Shown piece by piece: positions 20,031 through 29,464 of a DNA stretch of 39,935 bases. The stretch spans positions 1-39,935 of the forward strand of contig JAFEGX010000111.1 in the NCBI GenBank assembly GCA_018239675.1, in the 5' to 3' direction. Source of the stretch: Verrucomicrobiota bacterium (GTDB lineage Bacteria > Verrucomicrobiota > Verrucomicrobiia > Opitutales > Opitutaceae). The first letter of the stretch is position 1; every line of letters begins with the position of its first letter. The notes under the pieces were generated by a model that was not told the DNA's origin, did not search any database, and saw only the letters and a program-made list of their open reading frames with translations. Both the position numbers and the translations under genes were made by a program.

Positions 20031-20078
20031 TTTCCCACCTTCTCAGTTTCCCGCTTTCCCGATTTTCCGATTTCCCGC
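20031..20078 (+). repeat. Octad pyrimidine array in the pgk leader
   Basis: Six consecutive 8-nt units of the form TTTCCCGC or TTTCCCGA run from 20031 to 20078, ending 16 nt before the pgk ATG. The stretch is almost purely pyrimidine and leaves no room for a Shine-Dalgarno sequence. It may form an unstructured leader or a binding tract for ribosomal protein S1 or Rho; this is inference. Confidence 0.55.
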
Positions 20079-20094
20079 CTCTCCTCATCCCGCC

Positions 20095-21339
20095 ATGCCC
20101 AAGTTCAAGTCCATCCGTGATCTCTCCCTGGCCGGCAAGCGCGTCCTCATGCGCGTCGACTTCAACGTCCCGCAGGACAAGGCCACCGGCGCCATCACCA
20201 ACAACCAGCGCATCGTCGCGGCCCTGCCCACGATCCAGCACGCCCTGGCCCAGGGCGCCTCGGTCGTCCTGATGAGCCACCTTGGCCGCCCGGACGGCAA
20301 GGTCATCGCGAAATTCTCCCTCGCGCCGGTCGCCACCGAGCTCGCCAAGCTGCTCGGCCGGCCGGTGGCCTTCGCGGCCGACTGCGTGGGTCCCGTGGCC
20401 GAACAGGCCGCCGCCGCGCTCAAGCCGGGCGAGGTGCTGCTCCTCGAGAACCTCCGCTTCCACATCGAGGAGGAGGGCAAGATCAAGCATGAGGACGGCA
20501 CGTCGGTGAAAGCCGACCCGAAGGCCGTCGAGGCTTTCCGCGCCGGGCTGTCCAAGCTGGGCGACGTCTACGTGAACGACGCATTCGGCACCGCGCATCG
20601 TGCACATTCGTCGATGGTCGGCGTGAAGCTGCCGCAGAAGGCCGCCGGCTTCCTGATGGAGGCCGAGCTCAAGGCCTTTGGCGCCGTGCTGGAAAATCCC
20701 CGGCGCCCGCTGCTGGCGATCCTCGGCGGCGCGAAGATCGCCGACAAGATCCCGCTCATCCGGAACCTGCTCGGCAAGGCCGACGAGATCATCATCGGTG
20801 GCGGCATGGCCTACACGTTCAAGAAGGTCATCGACGGCATGGCGATCGGCGACAGCCTCTTCGATCCCGAGGGCGCCAAGATTGTCGCGGACCTCGCGGC
20901 CGAGGCCAAGGCGCGTAACGTGAAGCTGATTTTCCCGGTCGACTATCTCTGCGCGGACAAGTTCGACGCCAACGCGAACACGCAGCCGGCCACCGACGCG
21001 ACGGGCATTCCCGCCGGCTGGATGGGCCTCGACGCGGGCCCGAAGTCGATCGAGCTCTACCGTGCCGCCATCCTCCGCGCCAAGACCATCGTCTGGAACG
21101 GCCCGGCGGGCGTGTTCGAGTTCGACAAGTTCGCCGGCGCGACCAAGGCGATGGCCGACGCGGTCGCCGAGGCCACCGCCAAGGGTGCGACCACGGTGGT
21201 GGGCGGCGGCGACACCGCCACGGCCGCCAAGAAGTTCAAGGTCGCCTCCAAGGTCACGCATTGCTCCACCGGCGGCGGCGCCAGCCTCGAGTACCTCGAG
21301 GGCAAGGTGCTGCCGGGCGTGGCGTTTTTGGAAAGCTGA
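20095..21339 (+). CDS. pgk: Phosphoglycerate kinase
   Basis: Cytoplasmic enzyme that transfers phosphate from 1,3-bisphosphoglycerate to ADP, the first ATP-yielding step of glycolysis. The 414 residues show [13 protein letters not shown] at the N-terminus, the substrate-binding LLENLRFH, the hinge region [12 protein letters not shown], and the nucleotide-binding [12 protein letters not shown] and [13 protein letters not shown] near the end. ATG 20095 is chosen because it begins the conserved N-terminus; the in-frame sequence before it is encoded by the octad leader and is low complexity. It sits between gap and tpiA in the common glycolytic order. Confidence 0.98.
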   Translation: MPKFKSIRDLSLAGKRVLMRVDFNVPQDKATGAITNNQRIVAALPTIQHALAQGASVVLMSHLGRPDGKVIAKFSLAPVATELAKLLGRPVAFAADCVGPVAEQAAAALKPGEVLLLENLRFHIEEEGKIKHEDGTSVKADPKAVEAFRAGLSKLGDVYVNDAFGTAHRAHSSMVGVKLPQKAAGFLMEAELKAFGAVLENPRRPLLAILGGAKIADKIPLIRNLLGKADEIIIGGGMAYTFKKVIDGMAIGDSLFDPEGAKIVADLAAEAKARNVKLIFPVDYLCADKFDANANTQPATDATGIPAGWMGLDAGPKSIELYRAAILRAKTIVWNGPAGVFEFDKFAGATKAMADAVAEATAKGATTVVGGGDTATAAKKFKVASKVTHCSTGGGASLEYLEGKVLPGVAFLES

Positions 21340-21348
21340 TGGCGGGGT

Positions 21349-21561
21349 GTAGCTAGTAGACAGTAGCTGGTAGCTGCTAGATAGCGCCCAGATTTGGTCG
21401 CACTTCCAATGCTAGCGCTGTGATCTCCCAGGTTCAAACTGCCGCACACCATCTACCGGCTACTAGCTACCAACTGCTCCCGATTTCTCCTCGCTACCCG
21501 CTCCTCGCTACTCACTACTTTCCCCACCGCTCTCGTCCCTTGTCACTCGTCCCTCGTCACT
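21349..21561 (+). repeat. Three successive heptad arrays between pgk and tpiA
   Basis: GTAGCTG-type units repeat every 7 nt at 21349-21383, and their complement (CTAC at 21453, 21460, 21467, then CTGC at 21474) answers about 100 nt later. A second array has CTAC or CTCC every 7 nt at 21494-21521. A third, CGTCCCT/CGTCACT, has four exact units at 21534-21561, ending 7 nt before the tpiA ATG. The third unit type recurs upstream of the ACP gene at 39831. Confidence 0.7.
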
Positions 21562-21568
21562 AACCAAA

Positions 21569-22336
21569 ATGCTCCGCAAGAAACTCATCGCTGGTAACTG
21601 GAAGATGAACAAGACGCCGGCCGACGGCGCCGCGCTGGTCGCGGAACTCGTCACGGCCGCTGGCAAGCAGACTGACGTCGATGTCGTCGTGTGCCCGCCC
21701 TTCACCGCGCTCGACGCGGTGGGCAAGGCGCTCGACGGCTCCACGATCAAGCTGGGCGCGCAGAACCTGCACCACGAGGCCAGCGGCGCCTTCACCGGCG
21801 AGGTCTCGGCTCCCATGCTGCGCGCGCTGTTCGCGACCCATGTCATCATCGGTCACAGCGAGCGGCGCAGCCTCTTCGGCGAGACGGACGCCTTCATCAA
21901 CCAGAAGGTGCTCGCGGCGCTGAAGAACCAGCTCAAGCCGATCCTCTGCGTGGGCGAGACCCTGGCCGAGCGCGAGGCGGGCACGACGCTGAAGGTGGTC
22001 CAGACCCAGCTCGAGGCGGGCCTGCAGGGCGTCAGCAAGGAGCAGGCTGCCACCCTGATCGTGGCCTACGAGCCCGTCTGGGCGATCGGCACCGGCAAGG
22101 TTGCCACCACCGACCAGGCGCAGGAGGTCCACGCCTACGTCCGCGGGCTCCTGACCAAGCTCTTCACCGAGCCCGTCGCCCAGCGCGTCCGCATCCTTTA
22201 CGGCGGCTCCATGAAGCCGGCCAACGCCCCCGAGCTGCTCACGCAGAAGGACATTGACGGCGGCCTGATCGGCGGCGCCTCGCTGGAGGCCCGCAGTTTC
22301 CTCGAGCTCATCCGCGCGGCCGCCGCCGCCAAGTAG
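21569..22336 (+). CDS. tpiA: Triosephosphate isomerase
   Basis: Cytoplasmic homodimeric TIM-barrel enzyme that interconverts dihydroxyacetone phosphate and glyceraldehyde 3-phosphate. The 255 residues contain the catalytic Lys in AGNWKMNKT, the electrophilic His in IIGHSERR, the catalytic Glu in VAYEPVWAIGTG (followed by the flexible loop 6) and the phosphate-binding LYGGSMKPAN and GGLIGGASL. The length is standard. It completes the gap-pgk-tpiA cluster. The start is preceded by a heptad array and CTAACCAAA, without a Shine-Dalgarno sequence. Downstream it is convergent with the small exported protein. Confidence 0.98.
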   Translation: MLRKKLIAGNWKMNKTPADGAALVAELVTAAGKQTDVDVVVCPPFTALDAVGKALDGSTIKLGAQNLHHEASGAFTGEVSAPMLRALFATHVIIGHSERRSLFGETDAFINQKVLAALKNQLKPILCVGETLAEREAGTTLKVVQTQLEAGLQGVSKEQAATLIVAYEPVWAIGTGKVATTDQAQEVHAYVRGLLTKLFTEPVAQRVRILYGGSMKPANAPELLTQKDIDGGLIGGASLEARSFLELIRAAAAAK

Positions 22337-22344
22337 AAGCGGAA

Positions 22345-22476
22345 CGGAAAAGAAGAAACACTTCGGCGGAAGGTCGGGGACCACCAAACGAGTAAGCAGA
22401 AAGGAGAAGGTAGAAACGAACCGGCGAAACCCGCTAGGACGTTTCTTCCCGCTACTTTCCCGCTTTCTTCTTTTCC
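22345..22476. repeat. Inverted purine/pyrimidine repeat between convergent genes
   Basis: GGAAAAGAAGAAA (22345-22357) pairs perfectly over 13 bp with 22464-22476. Heptad-like units AGCAGAA, AGGAGAA and GGTAGAA run at about 22395-22415, with a degenerate complementary array at 22440-22476. The right arm lies inside the coding end of the small exported protein and encodes part of its Lys-rich tail. It may terminate both convergent genes. Confidence 0.5.
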
Positions 22477-23018
22477 TCCGCGGCTTTTCGCTGGGCTTCC
22501 TCGTACGCCTTGCGGTGCTGCTGGCCGATGTCCAGGAGGTCGGTCACCAGCATGCGCGCCTCGCGTTCCTGCACCTCCGGGCCGCCGACTGGCGGCGGCA
22601 GCGGCGGCGAGATCACCGGCGACGCCTCGTTCGGCCGCGCGCCGGCCGAAGCCATGGCGGCCGTCCCGCCCGCGATGGTCGGCTGGCGCAGGCGCAGGGT
22701 CATGGTCTGGTTGTTCGCGCGGATGGTCGCCTCGTCGCGGTCGGCGTTGCAGGTCAGGACCGTCACCTCGTTGACCGTGCCGCCGACCGGGACCCAGAAG
22801 CTCCGTTTGTCGTCCACCCGCGTGATGCTGACCATCACGTCCTTGCCCGACGTGATGATCCCACCGAGCTGATACCGGGCCCCGGCGCCCGCCATGGCCG
22901 CGCCGGCGGCCGGTGGCAGGAATGGCGAGGAGTCCGGGAGTGACTGCGCCAGCGCGGCCGTTCCTGCGGCCGTGGCGGCCAGCAGGACGAGGCGAAGTGC
23001 TAGGGCGATGGGAGTCAT
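22452..23018 (-). CDS. Small exported protein of unknown function
   Basis: 188 residues from ATG 23018. A signal peptide (LALRLVLLAATAAGTAALAQ, cleavage likely after ALA) indicates export. The body (about 45-110) contains QLGGIITSGKDVMVSITRV, SFWVPVGG and VLTCNADRDEATIRANN, a small beta-rich domain reminiscent of the PilP/GspC HR-type domain that follows ligand or FWxxxG-like segments; this resemblance is by eye only. A Pro-rich linker (about 125-155) and a charged helix ending in EEKKKAGK follow. It is convergent with tpiA and could be co-transcribed with the acyltransferase gene upstream, 80 nt away. A role in pilus or secretion assembly is a guess. Confidence 0.6.
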   Translation of the reverse strand: MTPIALALRLVLLAATAAGTAALAQSLPDSSPFLPPAAGAAMAGAGARYQLGGIITSGKDVMVSITRVDDKRSFWVPVGGTVNEVTVLTCNADRDEATIRANNQTMTLRLRQPTIAGGTAAMASAGARPNEASPVISPPLPPPVGGPEVQEREARMLVTDLLDIGQQHRKAYEEAQRKAAEEKKKAGK

Positions 23019-23098
23019 GGCGCGGATCACGGGAGACAGCCTACACGCGCGTGTCCGGGACGCCAATCCTGGAAACGCCACGCTCGGCCAACCCGCGA

Positions 23099-24343
23099 TC
23101 AGACCGCCGAATCGGACGCGGGATCCTTGGGCCGGGTCCGCGACAGCTGCCGTTCCAGCCAGGGTCCGACCCGATCCCGCAGCCGGGTGCAGTGAATCTC
23201 AAAGCCATGGTGCAGGAGGGCCGACGTGACGATGATTGCCGTCAGCAAGACCGCGAACAACCCCCACGCCTGCGCGGCGGAGGTGCTCCAGTGGGTGAAC
23301 CAGTAGGGCATGATCAGGCGGGACAGCGGATGCTGGACGAGATACATCGCGTATGACCAGAGCGCGATCTTGCGCACCGCGGTGCTGGCGAAGTTTTCGC
23401 GGGAAAGCCTCCAATGCGACGCGGCCGGCAGCAGCAGGGCGAAACCCAGGGAGATGAGGTTGAAGCGCCAGGTCCGCGCAAAGAAGGCGTCGGCGCCCGC
23501 GGCAAATCCTCCGCCGTCGCGCCGCCAAAGGGTGAGGTACATCCAGACAACGAGGACCAGGCCGATCACGCCGGCCGGCGCCGCCGCCCGCCGCCAGCCC
23601 GCCGGGAACCGGGTCGCAAGCCAGGCGCCGAGGATGCCAACCATGAGGGCGTCGAACCGGCCGATCACCACAATGCGCTCCCATTCGCCCCAGGTGGCCT
23701 CCGGATGGCCGGCGACGAGCATGCGGACGCCGGTGGAGAACAGGTAGAAGACCGCGGCCGTCACCAGCAGGACGGCGTCGAAGCGCCCCCGGAGCCGCAG
23801 GCCCAGCCAGAGGGCCGCGGGAAACAGCAGGTAGAACCACTCCTCAACGGCCAGGCTCCACGACTCGGGCATGAAGGCGAGATGCGGGGCCGCGAGGTTG
23901 CGGAGGAAAAACGCGTGCGACAGGACCAGCCCGAGGTCGTAACGGGTTCCCTGTACCACGAGGTCGAGCACCACGTTGCCGATCACGAGGAGCCAGAACA
24001 GCGGCAGCGTGCGGAACCAGCGGCGGACATAGAACTCGGGCAGCGAGCCGTCGTGGCCGAGCCGGTCGCCGCGCCGGATCAGAATCTGGCCGATCAGGAA
24101 GCCGCTCAGCACGAAGAACAGCTCGACGCCGTAGAATCCCCCGTGGCCCAGCAGGCCGAGATTGGGCACGTGCGGGTACAGCACCGCGAAGCCGTGGGCC
24201 AGTGTCACCCCGAGGATCGCCGCCGCGCGCAGGGCATCGAGCCCGAAGACGCGGGCGGATTCACGGGAGGCGGCGGGGGAGTCGGACAAGGCGGACGCCG
24301 TTCGGGCGTCCCGCGATGCTCCCGAGAACCCGCCGAAGGTCAA
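23099..24343 (-). CDS. Acyltransferase 3 family (OafA/YrhL-type) membrane O-acyltransferase
   Basis: 414 residues with about ten hydrophobic segments. The opening GLDALRAAAILGVTLAHGF (arginine and histidine in the first helices) and FYGVELFFVLSGFLIGQIL are the signature of the family, which moves acetyl or other acyl groups onto cell-surface sugars. A third landmark is PESWSLAVEEWFYLLFP. The start is uncertain: TTG 24343 gives the longest product, TTG 24289 is also possible, and no ATG or GTG precedes the first membrane helix. It may modify the glycan made by the locus starting at 25266, but the genes are not contiguous, so that link is inference. Confidence 0.88.
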   Translation of the reverse strand: MTFGGFSGASRDARTASALSDSPAASRESARVFGLDALRAAAILGVTLAHGFAVLYPHVPNLGLLGHGGFYGVELFFVLSGFLIGQILIRRGDRLGHDGSLPEFYVRRWFRTLPLFWLLVIGNVVLDLVVQGTRYDLGLVLSHAFFLRNLAAPHLAFMPESWSLAVEEWFYLLFPAALWLGLRLRGRFDAVLLVTAAVFYLFSTGVRMLVAGHPEATWGEWERIVVIGRFDALMVGILGAWLATRFPAGWRRAAAPAGVIGLVLVVWMYLTLWRRDGGGFAAGADAFFARTWRFNLISLGFALLLPAASHWRLSRENFASTAVRKIALWSYAMYLVQHPLSRLIMPYWFTHWSTSAAQAWGLFAVLLTAIIVTSALLHHGFEIHCTRLRDRVGPWLERQLSRTRPKDPASDSAV

Positions 24344-24445
24344 TTCGCTAGGACGGGCGGGTGGGGAAACGAGCCGCCGAGAAGTTGAAGGGACGACCGG
24401 AAAATGATCTCCTCCCGTAACCCGACTTCGTCTCAGGCAGAGTTG

Positions 24446-25105
24446 TCAGGCGCCGTTGGCCTCGCGGCGGATCACGACGTGGGTGGCTTTCTCGGACGCC
24501 ACGAACTGGGTGCATTTGTACCCCAGGGCACGCAGATCAACCGCCTCGAGCAATCGCTCCCCTGAGCCGAGCAGGACCGGCGAGATGGCGAAGTGCATCT
24601 CGTCGATCAGGCCGGCCCTCAGGTATTGGCGGACGGTGTCGGGGCCGCCCCCGATGCGCACGTCCTTTCCCTTGGCCGCCGCCCGCGCCTGCGCGAGCGC
24701 ATCGTGGATGCCGCCGGTGACGAAGTGGAACGTCGTGCCGCCCTCCATGGGCAAGGGCGGCCTGGCGTGGTGGGTCAGGACGAAGACGGGAACGTGATAG
24801 GGGGGAGTGTCCCCCCACCAGCCCTTCCAGGTCGTGTCGCCCCACGGACCACGGATCGGGCCAAACATGTTCCTGCCCAGAATCCACGCGCCAATATTCC
24901 GGAATCCCCTTGCGGCGAAGTCCTCGTCGATCCCGGTCGTGCCACCGTCCGCGTTGAACACCGCCCGCTGAAACGTGCGCGTCGGGAAGGCCCACTGGTG
25001 CAGGTCGGCTCCGCCGACGCCCATGGGGTGATCGAGGTCCTGATTGGGTCCGGCGCCGTAGCCGTCGAGCGATACCGTGAAGCTTTCAACGCGCACACGT
25101 GTCAT
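24446..25105 (-). CDS. DHFR/RibD C-terminal-fold family protein
   Basis: 219 residues from ATG 25105. It belongs to the dihydrofolate reductase-like family that includes the RibD reductase domain and many stand-alone proteins. Visible landmarks are SFTVSLDGYGAGPNQDLDHP at the N-terminus, AWILGRNMFGP, VFVLTHHARPP, TTFHFVTGGI and DVRIGGGPDTVRQYL, and EMHFAISPVLLGSGERLLE near the end. NADPH binding is expected, but the substrate is not known; riboflavin synthesis is unlikely because the deaminase domain and neighbours are missing. A longer in-frame extension upstream is a shadow of the epimerase gene. It stands alone with about 100-160 nt on each side. Confidence 0.85.
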   Translation of the reverse strand: MTRVRVESFTVSLDGYGAGPNQDLDHPMGVGGADLHQWAFPTRTFQRAVFNADGGTTGIDEDFAARGFRNIGAWILGRNMFGPIRGPWGDTTWKGWWGDTPPYHVPVFVLTHHARPPLPMEGGTTFHFVTGGIHDALAQARAAAKGKDVRIGGGPDTVRQYLRAGLIDEMHFAISPVLLGSGERLLEAVDLRALGYKCTQFVASEKATHVVIRREANGA

Positions 25106-25234
25106 GGTGGGATCGGGGTTGGAAACGAAGAGGGCAAGAATCGCATGGCCGGGAGCGGACCGCAAGTGACGCGATACGGATCGATTGCTGCATGCTGCCG
25201 CGGATCGCCCCGTCGCTCCCTCGTGTGGCAACTG

Positions 25235-25253
25235 GCGTGGCTTCCCGCCACGC
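25235..25253 (-). terminator. REP-like or terminator hairpin after the epimerase gene
   Basis: GCGTGGC (25235-25241) and GCCACGC (25247-25253) form a perfect 7-bp stem with a 5-nt loop, 12 nt past the end of the epimerase gene on the minus strand. No T-run follows. It could be a terminator or a REP-type palindrome. Confidence 0.4.
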
Positions 25254-25265
25254 TCCGCCGGCGGC

Positions 25266-26318
<1,053 letters not shown>

Positions 26319-26326
26319 GGACAGAC

Positions 26327-26375
26327 CGGGTGCGGCGCACCCGAAGAAACCGAGGCAACAGGATGCCCCGTTGCC
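26327..26375 (-). promoter_or_regulatory. Two hairpins in the epimerase leader
   Basis: CGGGTGC (26327-26333) pairs with GCACCCG (26337-26343), and GGCAAC (26354-26359) pairs with GTTGCC (26370-26375). The first ends 9 nt before the epimerase start on the minus strand, so the hairpins sit in its leader. They may also terminate the upstream transcript. Both could be REP-type palindromes. Confidence 0.4.
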
Positions 26376-26429
26376 TTTCCAGTCGAATTTGCGGGTGGGC
26401 TGGGTTGTCAGCCCTCAGCCGGACTCATC

Positions 26430-26553
26430 CAGTCGAGGGTCGAGCAGACGAAAGTCGAACAGCTGACCGCCAACCCCTTCGCCGGGGAGCCGACTTCTGT
26501 TACGCTTCACCGCACTCCGGCTATTCGACTCCTTGACACTCGGCTTTCGACTG
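26430..26553. repeat. Degenerate heptad inverted array upstream of the epimerase
   Basis: AGTCGAG-type units run in 7-nt steps from 26431 to 26465. A complementary array covers about 26517-26553. By hand alignment the arms agree at about two thirds of 37 positions, best at both ends (CAGTCGA and AGTCGAA). With the two hairpins at 26327-26375 this accounts for most of the 301-nt spacer 26319-26619; I see nothing else in it. Confidence 0.55.
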
Positions 26554-26619
26554 CACGATTCCGGCTCAGCTTTTAGCGGCCAGCCGTCGAACCTGTGGCC
26601 ACCGGGTCTGGGCAACGGC

Positions 26620-29460
26620 CTAGTCGTTGCCCGGGGGGCGTTTCCCGGGATGGGTGAAGGACGAGCCTGGCGGATTGACCGGCACCACGAGCGGCTGGCC
26701 GGCGCGCAGTCTGGCCGCCCAGCTCGGCCAGTCGTATTCGGTGTAGGGTGTGAAACGGAACGCGGCCAGGCTGGCCAGCAGGGCGAGGCTCAGCGCGGCC
26801 CGGGCCCAGACGCGGCGGGGTCCGTCGAGCTCGAGGAGCAGCAGCCAAAGCAGGAGGACCTTGGGCAGGTAGAAATAGCGGTCGCCGTTGGCGATCGACG
26901 CCAGCAGTCCGGGGTTGCCGCGGAACTTCACGACCGTCGCCCCGGCCGTCAGCAGGAGACAGCACCACAGCATCCAGCGCTCGGCGCGGTGCCCGGTTTG
27001 GTCCCGGCCAGCCGCCGCCAGGCCGGCGGTGCACAGGATGGCCAGCGCCAGCCCCAAGCCGTGGGGCACCGCATCCGCGACGGTGGGGGCCAACAGCAGG
27101 CCGTCCCAGAACCGGGGACCGATTTCGGCCAGCGAGACGAGCACGCTCTTCTCGCCGCCCACTGTGGGTGCGGCGGTGCGCGCATAGGTGAACGCCTGCA
27201 CGACGGCCGCGGCGATCACCAGGCCCGCGAGGGTCCAGGCCGCCCGGCTCCGCCGGTACCATGCGCGGACGAGGAACAGGGGCGCGAAAAGCGCGGAGAA
27301 GAGGCCGGTGAGGCCCAGTCCCACGGCCATCACCGCGTCGGCGGCCAGCCGCCACGGCCGGTCCGGATCCTTCATCAGCAGGAGCAGCACCAGCCCAAGC
27401 GCCCCGATCCACTGGGCGTTGGTCAGGTTGTTGAAGACCTCGCCCGTGTGCGGCACCAGCACGATGGCCAGGGCGAAAGCCGGCCGGACCGGCAGCGCCA
27501 GGCGCGGCGAAAACACCAGCGCCGCGAGTCCGACGGTCAGCGCGAGGCTGGCCCAGAAGTACGTCGCAGGAATCCAGCGCGGGTCGAGGCCGCTGGCGGC
27601 GGCTGCAACCAGGCGGAGGAGCAGGTGATGATAGCCGCCGTACGGCTGGATGATCGCGTTAGCCCCGTCGAGGTCGGCGCTCCGAAAAAAAACGCCGCCA
27701 TCCTCGGCCCAGAACTGCGGATGGAGGAAGGCTTCGGGCCGGCGGAGAAACAGCACGCCGACGACGGCCGCCAGCGTGACCAGGCACGCGCCGGCCGGCC
27801 GGGTCCGCACCCGCTGCCAGGCGAGGGCAATCCAAGCCGGAACCGCCGGCGTCTCCGGCCGAGCCAGTGCGCGCGCCGAACCCGCCACCAGCAGGGTCGC
27901 CAATCCCAGCAGGATGCCCATGTCGGGCCGCAGCGGCGCCGAGCCGTAGTACGGCAGCCAGGTCAGCGCGAAGCCGAGCGCATGCCAGCCGAGCACGGGG
28001 AGACCGAGCCAGGCGGGCAACCGCAGGAGCAGCACGATCGCCAGCCCCAGCAGCCCGAGCATCATCGCGTACGAGCTTTGGTGGAGGATCGTCGAAGCCG
28101 GGATGAACATCGCGGCCGGCCAGAAGACAAGCGTAAGGGCCGTGACCGCCAGCAGCGCGCCCAGCAGGCCGCCGGGTCGCTCGCGGCGCACGAGCCAGGC
28201 CAGCGGCGCCAGCAGCCAGGCGAGATTGAGCACTCCGAGGCTGCGGAACACGTAGAAGAACTCGTCGACTTTTCTCCCGTAGGCCGGCGTCGTGAACACG
28301 TCAAAGGCCGGGCGAAACGACCCGTTGAACAAAGTGCCGTAATTCGCGCGCTTGTTGGCGACGAGCGCCTCGCGGGAAAGTCCGGCGTAGCCGTCGCGCA
28401 GCGCCTGCCAGGTCGTGCGTTGGTCGACGTCGATCGCGCCCGCCAGGTGCCACTTCAGCAGCCGGTTTGCCGGCGGATCGTAGAACGTCTGGTAGGCCGA
28501 CCAGGGCGCTATCACGAGGGCGAACGCCGCGGCACCGAGCGCGACCGCCCGCCAGCCGGGAAATAGCCCGGGCAGCAGGAGCATGGCGGCCAGCGGGACC
28601 AGCGTGAAGGCGACCGCGCCGTGGGCGAGCCACGCCAGGCCCGCGCAGGCCCCGGCCAGCGCCACCACCGGGGCGGATCGCGGCGCCGAGCGATCGAGCA
28701 GCAGGATTGCGGCGACGAGCGCGTAGCCGGCGGCCAGCAGCTTGGGCCAGACGTAGGTGCCGTTGAACAGGAGCAGGCCGCTCGCCGTCGCGAGCAGCAC
28801 CAAGGCCGCGCACCGGCCGGGCGCGAAGCCAAGACGGCGGCCCAACAGCCACAAGGCCGGCAGCCAGCAAAGCTGCGCGAGCGTGCCCACGCACTGGTAG
28901 AGGAGGCCGGGCGGGAGGCCGAGGGCGTCGCCCCAGGGGCGGGCCACCAGGTAAAGGCCCGCCTGCAACGGCGGACGGTCGCTGCTGAGCCAGCCCGCCT
29001 CGGGCAGGAACGGCTTGGGCGGCGTGCCGTCGTAGACGCGGTCACCGAGCATCTTCGGAAGATTGGCGTCGATGGGGAACTCGTAGAGGAACCGGACCTG
29101 CGACTGCCACTCGGGCTCGCGGTGAAGCTCCGGCAGGTAGAGCAGCGCGAGATAGAAAAGCCCGACGCCGGCCGCGAGCAGCGCGGCGGCCCGGAGGTCG
29201 GCATCGGTGCGACTGGCCCGGTTCCTCCAGACGTGGAGCGCGCTCGCCAGCGGCACGATCACCGCCACGGCGCGGCCGAGCCACGGGTGGACGAAGTACG
29301 CGAAGAACGCGAGGAGGCCGACGGCGCCAGCCGCGGCGAGCGGACCGGCGACCCGGATCCGCGGGTCGGTCACGCCGTGCCGGGAGAGCCAGCGGTCCGC
29401 GGCGGCGCCCGGGGCCGCAAGGACCACGGAGACGACGAGCCACGTGAGCAGCAGCGTCAT
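26620..29460 (-). CDS. Large polytopic membrane protein, two fused GT-C-like modules
   Basis: 946 residues from ATG 29460, mostly hydrophobic, inner membrane. The first module (about 1-540) carries the extracytoplasmic loop motif YDGTPPKPFLP and WLSSDRPPLQAGLYL, typical of GT-C type glycosyltransferase or related polyprenyl-sugar-using proteins. The second (about 555-946) begins with PQFWAEDGGVFFRSADLDG and PYGGYHHLLLRLVA, motifs that occur by themselves in stand-alone polytopic proteins in other bacteria (from memory). The fusion therefore joins two catalytic-type modules. Both have an acidic residue after the first helices, as GT-C enzymes need. Start ATG 29460 lies 4 nt after the stop of the upstream gene, so the two are coupled. 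Assigning donor and acceptor is not possible. Confidence 0.72.
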   Translation of the reverse strand: MTLLLTWLVVSVVLAAPGAAADRWLSRHGVTDPRIRVAGPLAAAGAVGLLAFFAYFVHPWLGRAVAVIVPLASALHVWRNRASRTDADLRAAALLAAGVGLFYLALLYLPELHREPEWQSQVRFLYEFPIDANLPKMLGDRVYDGTPPKPFLPEAGWLSSDRPPLQAGLYLVARPWGDALGLPPGLLYQCVGTLAQLCWLPALWLLGRRLGFAPGRCAALVLLATASGLLLFNGTYVWPKLLAAGYALVAAILLLDRSAPRSAPVVALAGACAGLAWLAHGAVAFTLVPLAAMLLLPGLFPGWRAVALGAAAFALVIAPWSAYQTFYDPPANRLLKWHLAGAIDVDQRTTWQALRDGYAGLSREALVANKRANYGTLFNGSFRPAFDVFTTPAYGRKVDEFFYVFRSLGVLNLAWLLAPLAWLVRRERPGGLLGALLAVTALTLVFWPAAMFIPASTILHQSSYAMMLGLLGLAIVLLLRLPAWLGLPVLGWHALGFALTWLPYYGSAPLRPDMGILLGLATLLVAGSARALARPETPAVPAWIALAWQRVRTRPAGACLVTLAAVVGVLFLRRPEAFLHPQFWAEDGGVFFRSADLDGANAIIQPYGGYHHLLLRLVAAAASGLDPRWIPATYFWASLALTVGLAALVFSPRLALPVRPAFALAIVLVPHTGEVFNNLTNAQWIGALGLVLLLLMKDPDRPWRLAADAVMAVGLGLTGLFSALFAPLFLVRAWYRRSRAAWTLAGLVIAAAVVQAFTYARTAAPTVGGEKSVLVSLAEIGPRFWDGLLLAPTVADAVPHGLGLALAILCTAGLAAAGRDQTGHRAERWMLWCCLLLTAGATVVKFRGNPGLLASIANGDRYFYLPKVLLLWLLLLELDGPRRVWARAALSLALLASLAAFRFTPYTEYDWPSWAARLRAGQPLVVPVNPPGSSFTHPGKRPPGND

Positions 29461-29464
29461 GGTC

